A stretch of DNA of 22,263 bases, taken from Clostridia bacterium (GTDB taxonomy: Bacteria > Bacillota > Clostridia > Christensenellales > Borkfalkiaceae). Each line of letters begins with the position of its first letter. The stretch's first letter is position 1. The notes under the pieces were generated by a model, which had not been told where the DNA came from, ran no database searches, and saw only the letters and a program-made list of their open reading frames with translations. Position numbers and translations under genes: made by a program. Positions 16,101 through 21,725 of this stretch are shown here, in pieces. Where the stretch lies: NCBI GenBank assembly GCA_900767195.1, contig CAAFYG010000004.1, positions 1 to 22,263 of the forward strand, in the 5' to 3' direction.

Positions 16101-16770
16101 CAAAGCGAAAGACTGCCTTGTGAAGAAGTCGTTCTGGATTATCGGCGGCGACGGATGGGCATACGACATCGGCTACGGCGGACTCGATCACGTGCTTGCT
16201 TCGGGCGAAGACGTAAACGTGCTTGTGCTTGATACCGAAGTGTATTCCAACACGGGCGGACAGGCTTCGAAATCCACTCCTATCGCGGCGGTTGCGAAAT
16301 TCGCGGCGGGCGGCAAGCGCGTGAAGAAGAAGGATTTGGGCATGATCGCAAGCACCTACGGCTACGTGTACGTGGCGCAATGCGCTATGGGATCGGATAA
16401 AGCGCAGTTTGTGAAAGCATTGAAAGAAGCGGAAGCATATCACGGACCTTCCCTGATCATCTGCTATGCGCCCTGCATCAACCACGGCATTAACATGACG
16501 AAATCGCAGAGCGAAGAAAAGAACGCGGTAGATTGCGGCTACTGGCAGCTGTACCGCTACAATCCTACGCTTGCGGCGGAAGGCAAGAATCCGTTCACGT
16601 TGGATTCGAAAGACCCCACGGGCGATTATCAGGCATTCTTACAAGGCGAAGTGCGTTTCGCGTCGTTGAAGAAGACGGAACCCGAGCTTGCGGAAAAACT
16701 CTACAAGCAGGAAGAAGAAGCTTCGAGAGAACGGCTTGAAGGCTACAAGAAGCTTGCCGCGAAAGAATAA
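13144..16770 (+). CDS. nifJ: pyruvate:ferredoxin (flavodoxin) oxidoreductase, single-chain
   Basis: 1208 aa, full length for the homodimeric enzyme that converts pyruvate, CoA and oxidised ferredoxin to acetyl-CoA, CO2 and reduced ferredoxin. The N-terminal domain has YPITPSSPMAE (Thr29) and SARALAAHSLNIFGDHSD. The gamma-type domain lies around 420-620. Two ferredoxin 4Fe-4S motifs follow: Cys705/708/711/715 and Cys757/760/763/767. The TPP domain carries ACAGCGE (Cys844, Cys847), which binds the proximal cluster, and GGDGWAYDIG (about 1001-1010) leading into the SNTGGQ segment, which binds Mg-TPP. It has its own strong promoter, an ideal GGAGG eight bases before ATG, and a strong terminator, which suggests high expression and a central role in anaerobic energy metabolism. 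Confidence 0.98.
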   Translation: MKKMTIDGNTAASHVAYAFSEVAAIYPITPSSPMAESADEWATAKRTNMWGQKLKIAEMESEGGAAGAVHGSLSAGALTTTYTASQGLLLMIPNMYKISGELLPMVMHVSARALAAHSLNIFGDHSDVMACRQTGFAMLASSSVQEVMDLALVAHLSTLKSSVPFLHFFDGFRTSHEYSKIEGFEEANNYAEIKAIFDKLGMQKYVDDFKARALNPEHPIQKGTAQNSDTYFQNRETANAHYAAVPGIVAEMMKVVSEYTGREYHLFDYVGAKDAEEVIVVMGSGAETIEESINALNAKGKKYGLLKVRLYRPFDATAFVDAIPASCKKLAVLDRTKEPGSLGEPLYLDVCAALAEKGRGGIKVYGGRYGLGSKEFTPTMVLSVYKNLEKKEPKNHFTVGIYEDVTNSSLDFSEKFDAAPAGSTSCKFYGLGSDGTVGSNKNTVKIIGDHTDKYVQAYFFYDSKKSGGITVSHLRFGDKPIQSEYLIDAADFIACHNPSYVTRYDMVSDLKEGGSFLLNSEWTTLELLEKELPAKMKNALAKKHAKLYVIDAIKIAGQLGLRGKTSTILQSAFFCINKQIMPYESENPEDKNTAVALMKYMAYKSFSRKGDAIVQMNYNAIDSAKANLVKIEIPASWAITTEGADMVKLADNEYFRNVVAPILALEGDKLPSSAFNADGSVPTGTTKFEKRGVAVKVPEWNVDKCIQCNQCAFVCPHATLRPYLVADGANKPENFVTKPAMQAKGYGFRMQVSPLDCMGCGVCADICPVNQKALADAVKNGEKAAKAENNAINMVALETVAEKQAANWNYAQTLPDVDPSVIEKMADVKKSQFSQPLFEFSGACAGCGETPYVKVLTQLFGDRMIVANATGCSSIYGGSSPTCPYTTNKAGHGPAWANSLFEDNAEFGFGMNLAYKARREALKDKAEKLAEIWNEYPECKKLLTDWIENMDDAEGSKKAAAALVEDLEKCKNDCEGEELELVNDILKAKDCLVKKSFWIIGGDGWAYDIGYGGLDHVLASGEDVNVLVLDTEVYSNTGGQASKSTPIAAVAKFAAGGKRVKKKDLGMIASTYGYVYVAQCAMGSDKAQFVKALKEAEAYHGPSLIICYAPCINHGINMTKSQSEEKNAVDCGYWQLYRYNPTLAAEGKNPFTLDSKDPTGDYQAFLQGEVRFASLKKTEPELAEKLYKQEEEASRERLEGYKKLAAKE

Positions 16771-16797
16771 TGAAAAAATAGCGGAATAAAATTTTTT

Positions 16798-16833
16798 CGG
16801 CGTTGACTTTTTCAAGTCAACGCCGATTTTTTT
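16798..16833 (+). terminator. rho-independent terminator of the PFOR gene
   Basis: A perfect 12-bp stem (CGGCGTTGACTT at 16798-16809 with 16814-16825) closes a TTTC loop and is followed by A and seven T. It lies 28 bases after the PFOR stop codon. Confidence 0.95.
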
Positions 16834-16856
16834 GTATATTTTTCTATGCTATGTTA

Positions 16857-17153
16857 TTATTTTTCGTGAAAAGTGTTTGGATTTTGATTATTTTTCTGTC
16901 CTTTGTCTGTCGACTGCTTGTCATCATCTAATACAATAACATCTTGATATCCATCAATCATAAACGTCAAGATTCTTGCATCACCAATTTCAATTATGTG
17001 AGTGTCTGGATCATTGAGGATTTTCTCGGCTTCTTTTTTTGCTTTTTCTTCAAGTTGTTTTCTATGAGTATGATTATAAATTTTACAAATCGTTTGCCAT
17101 AATTCTCTGATAAGTAAGCAACCGCAAAAAATTAAAAGAATTAAAAATATCAT
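16857..17153 (-). CDS. small single-pass membrane protein, function unknown
   Basis: 98 aa. Residues 1-16 are strongly hydrophobic (FLILLIFCGCLLI). A charged amphipathic helix (about 31-46, RKQLEEKAKKEAEKIL), a beta-rich segment (52-76, IIEIGDARILTFMIDGYQDVIVL) and a polar Asn/Lys tail follow. The ATG has a GGAG sequence upstream. Base composition is clearly more AT-rich than the flanking PFOR and VanZ regions, as for the two other small genes next to it, which suggests a separate origin. It starts 51 bases after the 28-aa gene and probably shares its promoter. I do not recognise the family. Confidence 0.72.
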   Translation of the reverse strand: MIFLILLIFCGCLLIRELWQTICKIYNHTHRKQLEEKAKKEAEKILNDPDTHIIEIGDARILTFMIDGYQDVIVLDDDKQSTDKGQKNNQNPNTFHEK

Positions 17154-17204
17154 AAATATTCTCCGACGATAAAATTGTTTAATACTTTGCTTTTTAACAG
17201 GTGT

Positions 17205-17291
17205 TTACCGATCAGGCGGATCTTTCGGCGGAAACACACCGTGAAGCCATAACCATAAAAGAATAAGAATAAAAATTATAGAAATCAGCAT
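17205..17291 (-). CDS. 28-aa membrane micropeptide
   Basis: A 29-codon frame encodes MLISIIFILILLWLWLHG followed by VFPPKDPPDR: one hydrophobic helix and a short Pro-rich, charged end. The ATG follows an AAGGGG sequence at about eight bases and lies about 40 bases downstream of a perfect consensus promoter. That combination makes a real gene likely despite its size. The 98-aa membrane protein gene follows on the same strand. It may be a small regulatory or toxin-like membrane peptide, or an accessory of that neighbour; the sequence does not decide. Confidence 0.6.
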   Translation of the reverse strand: MLISIIFILILLWLWLHGVFPPKDPPDR

Positions 17292-17330
17292 TAGCTCAAC
17301 CCCTTTGCATTAAAGATTTTCAGTTATTTT

Positions 17331-17382
17331 TATTATAATTCTATTTTGGAATTATGTCAAGCAATTTGTGTATTATAATTCC
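17331..17382. promoter_or_regulatory. operator-like repeats between the XRE regulator and the small membrane genes
   Basis: TATTATAATTC occurs twice in direct orientation, at 17331-17341 and 17371-17381, exactly 40 bases apart. Between them GGAATTAT (17348-17355) is the inverse half-site, forming inverted repeats with both (ATAATTC-7-GAATTAT and GGAATTAT-19-ATAATTCC). The first two half-sites overlap the -10 and touch the -35 of the minus-strand promoter. This is the layout expected for repression by the adjacent regulator. Confidence 0.6.
17332..17360 (-). promoter_or_regulatory. consensus promoter for the small membrane-protein pair
   Basis: On the minus strand TTGACA (17355-17360) and TATAAT (17332-17337) match the sigma-A consensus at all 12 positions with a 17-base spacer. 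It reads toward the 28-aa and 98-aa genes, away from the XRE regulator gene. Confidence 0.92.
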
Positions 17383-17411
17383 AAAAAAGAAATATAATAA
17401 GGATACTCAAT

Positions 17412-17675
17412 ATGAAAATCCGGAAAAAGTCTTACGGGGAATATAATATTATCGGAAAAAACGTTGAAAAATTGCGCAAAGAAAGGAATATCAAGCAAAA
17501 AGATTTTATCGCGCAAATGCAACTTTTGGGGTGCGATATCAACCCCACAAGTTATTCAAAACTTGAAGGACAATTCAGAAACGCAACCGACAAGGAAATT
17601 TACGTAATCGCAAAAATTTTAAACGTAAGTATCGAAACTCTCTTTTCAAAGGCCGAAAATTATTTAGATAAATAA
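17412..17675 (+). CDS. XRE-type helix-turn-helix transcriptional regulator
   Basis: The 87-aa protein consists almost entirely of one Cro/C1-type domain: GKNVEKLRKERNIKQKDFIA (about 15-34), a longer middle loop LLGCDINPTSYSKLEGQ, and EIYVIAKILNVSIETLF at the end. The extended loop with a TSYSKLE recognition helix is a variant seen in stand-alone Firmicutes regulators. The ATG has AAGGAT upstream. It is divergent from the two small membrane-protein genes and probably controls them and itself through the repeats in the 120-base gap. AT-rich like its neighbours. Its own promoter is not clear: TATAAT-like boxes occur at 17374 and 17393 without a good -35. Confidence 0.9.
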   Translation: MKIRKKSYGEYNIIGKNVEKLRKERNIKQKDFIAQMQLLGCDINPTSYSKLEGQFRNATDKEIYVIAKILNVSIETLFSKAENYLDK

Positions 17676-17677
17676 TC

Positions 17678-18091
17678 TCACCCTGCGCGGGAAAATAAAA
17701 AGTATAAAGTTTTGCCGTGCAGCATGACAATCACTTCGATTTCGTCGTTTTTGCGCGAAAATACGCGGCGCGGCGCGTTCTTCTTCGTTTTATCGATAAA
17801 CGCAATCGTTTCGCCTTCCACTTCGTAGTTGCCCCTGCTTTGCCGCGTTTTGCCGTTTTTGAGTTCCACGATCAGCACGTATGTGCCGTCGTTTTTCAGT
17901 TCGAGCGTAGCGCCCTTCACATACTCTTTTAAATCGCGTTCGCCGTACTGCATTTTCTTACATTCGTACGTTCCCGCATACGGTTTCGAAATTGCTTTCA
18001 AATCCGATTTTTTAACGTTCCCGAGCAAAAACGGCATAAAAATACACGCGGAAACAAGCAAAATTCTATAAAAAAAGCCCTGTTTTCTCAT
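17678..18091 (-). CDS. secreted lipocalin-like small protein
   Basis: Started at an ATG (18089-18091) this gives 137 aa with a basic start and hydrophobic core (MRKQGFFYRILLVSACIF), which reads as a signal peptide or anchor. A beta-rich domain follows, with the pattern GTYECKKM, ATLELKNDGTYVLIV, GNYEVEGETIAFID and TLYFLFSR: repeated strands with a G-Y/N-Y edge, as in lipocalin-like extracytoplasmic domains. Upstream extension to 18316 is possible but overlaps the VanZ-like gene and encodes a basic, non-conserved stretch, so it was not used. No good Shine-Dalgarno sequence is visible at either candidate start (18091 or 18127). It is the last gene of the run that begins with the lipid kinase. 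Confidence 0.65.
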   Translation of the reverse strand: MRKQGFFYRILLVSACIFMPFLLGNVKKSDLKAISKPYAGTYECKKMQYGERDLKEYVKGATLELKNDGTYVLIVELKNGKTRQSRGNYEVEGETIAFIDKTKKNAPRRVFSRKNDEIEVIVMLHGKTLYFLFSRAG

Positions 18092-18150
18092 ATTTTTAGT
18101 ATGAAAAACAAGGGAATTTCTATGCATTTTCGGCGTTTTTTGCCTGATTT

Positions 18151-18675
18151 TTACGTGTTTTCGGGGGTATTTTGCGCCTTTTTCGAGTGATTTTTGGCTG
18201 TTTTTACAAGAAAAAACACTACGAGCGCTACAAAAACGCCGCAAATTCCACCCGAAAAATCGATCATCGCGTCGAACACGGAAGGTCCTCTGCCATCCGC
18301 GAAAATCTGTATGCACTCATCCGCCGCGCCGCAAAAAAGCGTGGTTGCCGCCGCCGAAAACGCGCAGATCGGCACGGCTTTATTTTTCGAAAAAAAGTAG
18401 GAAAAATACGTGAAATACGCCAAAAAACCGAGCAGGGAAAATTCGGAAAAATGCGCCGCTTTGCGGATAAAATGCTCCGAAACCGTGATTTTCCCCTCGC
18501 CTGCGATAAAATCCGCGCATTTTTGCACCGCTTCGCGCACTTTTCCGCTCGCCGCGCTGCTGATTGCCGCCGTAGCGAGAGAATTTGAAAAAATCCACAT
18601 TAAATACGCGAACGTGACGATCGTAGCCGCCGCCCGCAGTATGATGATTTTTCGTTTTTCCGATTTTTCCGCCAT
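18151..18675 (-). CDS. VanZ-like family membrane protein
   Basis: 174 aa with about four hydrophobic segments. VanZ signatures are present: WIFSNS near residue 27, RKAAHFSEF (71-79), DECIQ (119-123), GR (128-129), and Asp135 and Asp139 before a Gly-rich last helix. VanZ proteins are integral membrane proteins; some raise teicoplanin resistance, but most chromosomal copies have no known role. The start ATG is one base after the stop of the CpsB-like gene, so translation is likely coupled. Confidence 0.9.
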   Translation of the reverse strand: MAEKSEKRKIIILRAAATIVTFAYLMWIFSNSLATAAISSAASGKVREAVQKCADFIAGEGKITVSEHFIRKAAHFSEFSLLGFLAYFTYFSYFFSKNKAVPICAFSAAATTLFCGAADECIQIFADGRGPSVFDAMIDFSGGICGVFVALVVFFLVKTAKNHSKKAQNTPENT

Positions 18676-18676
18676 T

Positions 18677-19429
18677 CTATCTGTACATTTTAAAAATTTT
18701 CTTCACGCGGCTCGGCGCGCCTCTTTTCACGGGACGATCCGCTATGATATTCTGTGCGATTTCTTCGATTTCATGCCATTTTTCGGCGTATCCCGCGCGC
18801 TCCATCGCGTTTTTCGCCGCTTGCAGATCGGGCGCGCGATCGCTCGTATTGTGACAATCGGAAGCCACGCAATGCACGAGATGATGCCGAAGCGCGGCGA
18901 ACACGAAACCTTTTGCTTCTTTATCATAAAACGCCGAAGCGTTTACCTGCAATAAACACCCCATTTCCGCAAGCCGCAATAAATTTTCGGGGTCTTTACG
19001 AAGCTCGCGATAGCGGCAGATGTGCGCGATGATCGGCGTAAGTTCCGTTTCGTCCATAAAATAGCGCAGGCGCGATAAAAGCGAAGCCGTCCATGCCGTT
19101 TCAAACGGCAGCTCGACAAGCGCGTAACGCGTGCCGCCCAAAGACAGCTTCCGATATTTTTCGCCGATCGAAAGCGTTTCCGTAAAATGAATTTCCGCGC
19201 CGAGCAAAAAATTTACATCGGCAGGCGCAACGGCAAGCAACTTTTCGTATGCCGCCGCCCGGCGGCGTAAAAATTCTTCCGGCGAAAAAAATTTGCCGTA
19301 GTAGTGCGGCGTGAGTACGATTTCTCTCACCCCCTGCAACTTTTCCGCTTCCATCATTTCCGCCGAAACGGACGGATCTTTCGCGCCGTCGTCGATTCCC
19401 GGCAATATATGCGTATGCAAATCGATCAT
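18677..19429 (-). CDS. PHP-family protein-tyrosine phosphatase (CpsB/YwqE/CapC type)
   Basis: 250 aa. It begins DLHTHILPGIDDGA (metal ligands His5, His7), followed by TPHYYG (His42), GAEIHF (about 77-82), IAHICRYREL and SDCHNTSDRAPDL, the set of metal-binding histidines and acids of manganese-dependent tyrosine phosphatases. Family members dephosphorylate bacterial tyrosine kinases that control capsule or exopolysaccharide assembly. No kinase or polysaccharide genes lie in the window, so the partner is elsewhere or the substrate differs. The ATG has GGGGGAG upstream, and it sits 37 bases after the SpoIIE-type phosphatase gene. Confidence 0.92.
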   Translation of the reverse strand: MIDLHTHILPGIDDGAKDPSVSAEMMEAEKLQGVREIVLTPHYYGKFFSPEEFLRRRAAAYEKLLAVAPADVNFLLGAEIHFTETLSIGEKYRKLSLGGTRYALVELPFETAWTASLLSRLRYFMDETELTPIIAHICRYRELRKDPENLLRLAEMGCLLQVNASAFYDKEAKGFVFAALRHHLVHCVASDCHNTSDRAPDLQAAKNAMERAGYAEKWHEIEEIAQNIIADRPVKRGAPSRVKKIFKMYR

Positions 19430-19466
19430 CTTTTTATTTCTCCCCCTTTGCGCAAAATCCGCGCCT

Positions 19467-20666
19467 TTATTTCAGATCGAACGCCATGGCGGTGATGTCG
19501 TCGTTGAAATTTCCGCCGCTGAATACCGTGAGCGCGTTTTTGAGCTTACCGATGAAATCTTCCGCGCACGAAGCCTGCATTAAAACGCTTTCCGCACGCT
19601 CTATGCCGAATCGTTCCCCCGCCGTGTTGGCGCACTCCGTAACGCCGTCTGATAAAAGCACGAGCAGATCGCCCGCTTCGTAGGGCATCGTTTTTTCTTC
19701 GTAGCGGTAGTCCGCAATCCAATTCGATACGGGCGGCGCGGGATTTTCGATTTCGTTGATACCGAAGCCCTTGCCGCTCTTCAATAAAATCGGCGCGTTA
19801 TGCCCCGCAAGCACATACGTAAGCGTGTGCGTTTCTTTATCCATCGAAACCGCCGCCACGGTGATATACGAGCGTTCGTCCGGGTTCAGCTCCACGAATT
19901 TATCGCGAAGCGAAGAAACCGCTTTCGCCACCGACGACTCTTTACGATCGAATCCCGCGCGGATAAACGCCGAAAGCATGCCCGCCGAAATGCCTTTGCC
20001 CGATACGTCGGACAAGACGCCGTACACCTTGCCGCCGCACTCGTACACATCGGGCAGGTCGCCGCCGATATCGAGACAGGGAATATACATATAAGAATAC
20101 GGCACGCCGCCCGTCTGCTTGCCTGCGGGCAACAGTCTTTGCTGCATTCTTTTTGCCGTGAGCATTTCGCGCGCGATTTCCGTTTGCATCGAGCCGTCCG
20201 TTAAGCCGAGATATAGCCGCGGGATATGCTTTTTTTTGCGCGACGGATTTTCCGCCGCATTTTCTTCGTCTACGGGCAAAATACGTATTCTCGTGCCGAT
20301 CGTTTCGGTGCGGTTGCCCTTATTCACGGTGACGGAAATCACATCGGATTGCGCCGTGTTTTCGGAGGCGGCGCGAAGCATCGTGCGGCGGAGCGTGCAG
20401 TATTCGCAAGATGCCTGCGTGCCGCAAAACGTTTCGATCTTCGATTTTACGCCCGCCGTTTCCTGCGCGGCGCGCACGGGACAATTCAGATACAAATCGG
20501 GCGAAACGCCGCGTTTTTCGAGCGATTTCGGATTTTTGGCGTAAGCGGGCGCGGCAAAGGCGCGCGCAAACGATTCGTTTGCGTAGCGGATACGCAAATT
20601 TTCATCGAATACAAACACCCCTGCGGGAATTTTTCCGAGTATTTTTTTATACGTGGAATTTTTCAT
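19467..20666 (-). CDS. PAS domain - SpoIIE/RsbU-type PP2C serine phosphatase
   Basis: 399 aa. An N-terminal PAS-like domain (about 1-135, GVFVFDENLRIRYANESF) carries Cys62, Cys81, Cys87 and Cys90 in the pattern NC...CGTQASCEYC. A helix (165-180, LTAKRMQQRLLP) leads into the phosphatase domain with IGGDLPDVY (Asp203), LSDVSGKGISAGM (Asp220), LAGHNAP, LLSDGVTECAN (Asp340) and NDDITAM (Asp389/390), the metal-binding set of active enzymes. RsbU/SpoIIE enzymes dephosphorylate anti-anti-sigma factors in partner-switching pathways. No such partner is in the window. No membrane segment is seen, so the sensor is probably cytoplasmic. It follows the lipid kinase gene by 42 bases. Confidence 0.92.
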   Translation of the reverse strand: MKNSTYKKILGKIPAGVFVFDENLRIRYANESFARAFAAPAYAKNPKSLEKRGVSPDLYLNCPVRAAQETAGVKSKIETFCGTQASCEYCTLRRTMLRAASENTAQSDVISVTVNKGNRTETIGTRIRILPVDEENAAENPSRKKKHIPRLYLGLTDGSMQTEIAREMLTAKRMQQRLLPAGKQTGGVPYSYMYIPCLDIGGDLPDVYECGGKVYGVLSDVSGKGISAGMLSAFIRAGFDRKESSVAKAVSSLRDKFVELNPDERSYITVAAVSMDKETHTLTYVLAGHNAPILLKSGKGFGINEIENPAPPVSNWIADYRYEEKTMPYEAGDLLVLLSDGVTECANTAGERFGIERAESVLMQASCAEDFIGKLKNALTVFSGGNFNDDITAMAFDLK

Positions 20667-20708
20667 GCTCCCTCTTTGCCTTTTTGTTTTTTTACGGACT
20701 GCTTGCCG

Positions 20709-21590
20709 CTACGGGCGAAACATTTTCAAGCCGGATTTCAGCTGCGCGGAAAAATCAAGTCCGTCGTACAATTCGCCGTCGAGCTGCACGGTAGCGCCGC
20801 CCGGGATTTCGAAGCGAACGCTTGTGCAGCGGAAATGCGTGGTTTTCTTATACTCTAAAATTTTACCTTTGAGAAGTTTGATAAACGCGCCGATAATTTT
20901 AAAGCCGCGCACCATATCCACAACGCATACATCGATCAGTCCGTCTCCCGCTACCGCCGCCGGACAGATTTTAATGCCGCCGCCTATCTGCGAGCCGTTG
21001 CACGCCACAGCCAGAAACGCGCGGTGCTTTTCGCTCCTGCCGTCGGTTTCGATAATTATGTCGTTGCCTTTGAAATGCAATATGCTCTGAATCAGGCAGC
21101 GCATATATTTGAGTTTGCCGTGGATTTTTTGGCTTTTATTGTAGCGCCGCAACACGTCTACATCGATACCGAGCCCGCCGACGTTCATGCAGCGCACGCC
21201 GCCCACTTCGAGATAATCCATATTCTGCGCTTCGCCGTTTAAAATAATTTCCGCGGCTTTTTTCGGATCGGAGGGAAGTTTTAACGAGGCGGCGAAATCG
21301 TTGCCCGTGCCTGCGGGAATCAGCCCGAGATTCACGGAGGAAATATCTTCGAGGGCGTTCAACACGGCGTGCATCGTACCGTCGCCGCCCACGACGATGA
21401 CGTTTCGCTTTGCTTCGCCGTCGCCAAGGGGCGCGGACAAATCTTTGATGGTGGAACGCAGGATCTGCTTCGACGTCATTTCGTGAATGATGTATTCCCG
21501 TTCTTTTTCGTCGAAATAATCGGCGACGGTGCGCGCGGCGCGCAGCGTTTTGTGCTTCCCCGCGTCGGGGTTTACGATAAGATGATACAA
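20709..21590 (-). CDS. diacylglycerol kinase-type lipid kinase
   Basis: DAGK catalytic-domain protein. LIVNPDAGK comes first, then VVGGDGTMHAVLNAL, the nucleotide-binding motif, then IPAGTGNDFAASL, and DGLIDVCVVD and QLDGE near the end. Family members phosphorylate diacylglycerol or related lipids and return them to phospholipid synthesis. A TTG start at 21588-21590 is chosen (293 aa): it has GAGGAAGG about eight bases upstream and yields the usual short N-terminus before NPDAGK. A longer frame from an ATG at 21647 would place its start codon overlapping the -10 box and upstream of the expected transcript start, so it is unlikely. It is the first gene of a five-gene run. Confidence 0.9.
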   Translation of the reverse strand: MYHLIVNPDAGKHKTLRAARTVADYFDEKEREYIIHEMTSKQILRSTIKDLSAPLGDGEAKRNVIVVGGDGTMHAVLNALEDISSVNLGLIPAGTGNDFAASLKLPSDPKKAAEIILNGEAQNMDYLEVGGVRCMNVGGLGIDVDVLRRYNKSQKIHGKLKYMRCLIQSILHFKGNDIIIETDGRSEKHRAFLAVACNGSQIGGGIKICPAAVAGDGLIDVCVVDMVRGFKIIGAFIKLLKGKILEYKKTTHFRCTSVRFEIPGGATVQLDGELYDGLDFSAQLKSGLKMFRP

Positions 21591-21635
21591 AGTTTTTTCC
21601 TTCCTCTTTTGTCCGCGAAAAAAATTCGCAATTAC

Positions 21636-21664
21636 ATTATATAACATTTGAAAAAAAATTGCAA
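21636..21664 (-). promoter_or_regulatory. promoter of the lipid kinase run, sharing its -35 with cca
   Basis: On the minus strand TATAAT (21636-21641) lies 17 bases from TTGCAA (21659-21664). The hexamer TTGCAA is its own reverse complement and also serves as -35 for the promoter facing the other way. Confidence 0.8.
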
Positions 21665-21687
21665 TTTTTTTCTTCGTTTGATATAAT
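21659..21687 (+). promoter_or_regulatory. promoter of cca, sharing its -35 with the lipid kinase promoter
   Basis: TTGCAA (21659-21664), 17 bases, TATAAT (21682-21687). The same palindromic hexamer is the -35 of the divergent promoter, at the same 17-base spacing. Confidence 0.8.
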
Positions 21688-21725
21688 GATATTGTAAAAT
21701 TTTTTAGATTTTCGAGAGGTTTTTT

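Noticed and set aside
14695..16485. 596-codon open frame on the minus strand within PFOR
   Set aside because: It is antisense to an unmistakable PFOR gene; the open frame results from GC-rich codon bias, and the translation (His/Arg/Phe-rich) resembles no protein.
17659..17676. Terminator between the XRE regulator and the convergent lipocalin-like gene
   Set aside because: ATTATTTA-GA-TAAATAAT is a perfect but all-AT 8-bp stem with a two-base loop overlapping the stop codon and no T-tract; too weak to call.
17678..18316. Longer version of the lipocalin-like protein (212 aa)
   Set aside because: The extra N-terminus overlaps the VanZ-like gene, is very basic and lacks a start signal; the signal peptide begins at 18091.
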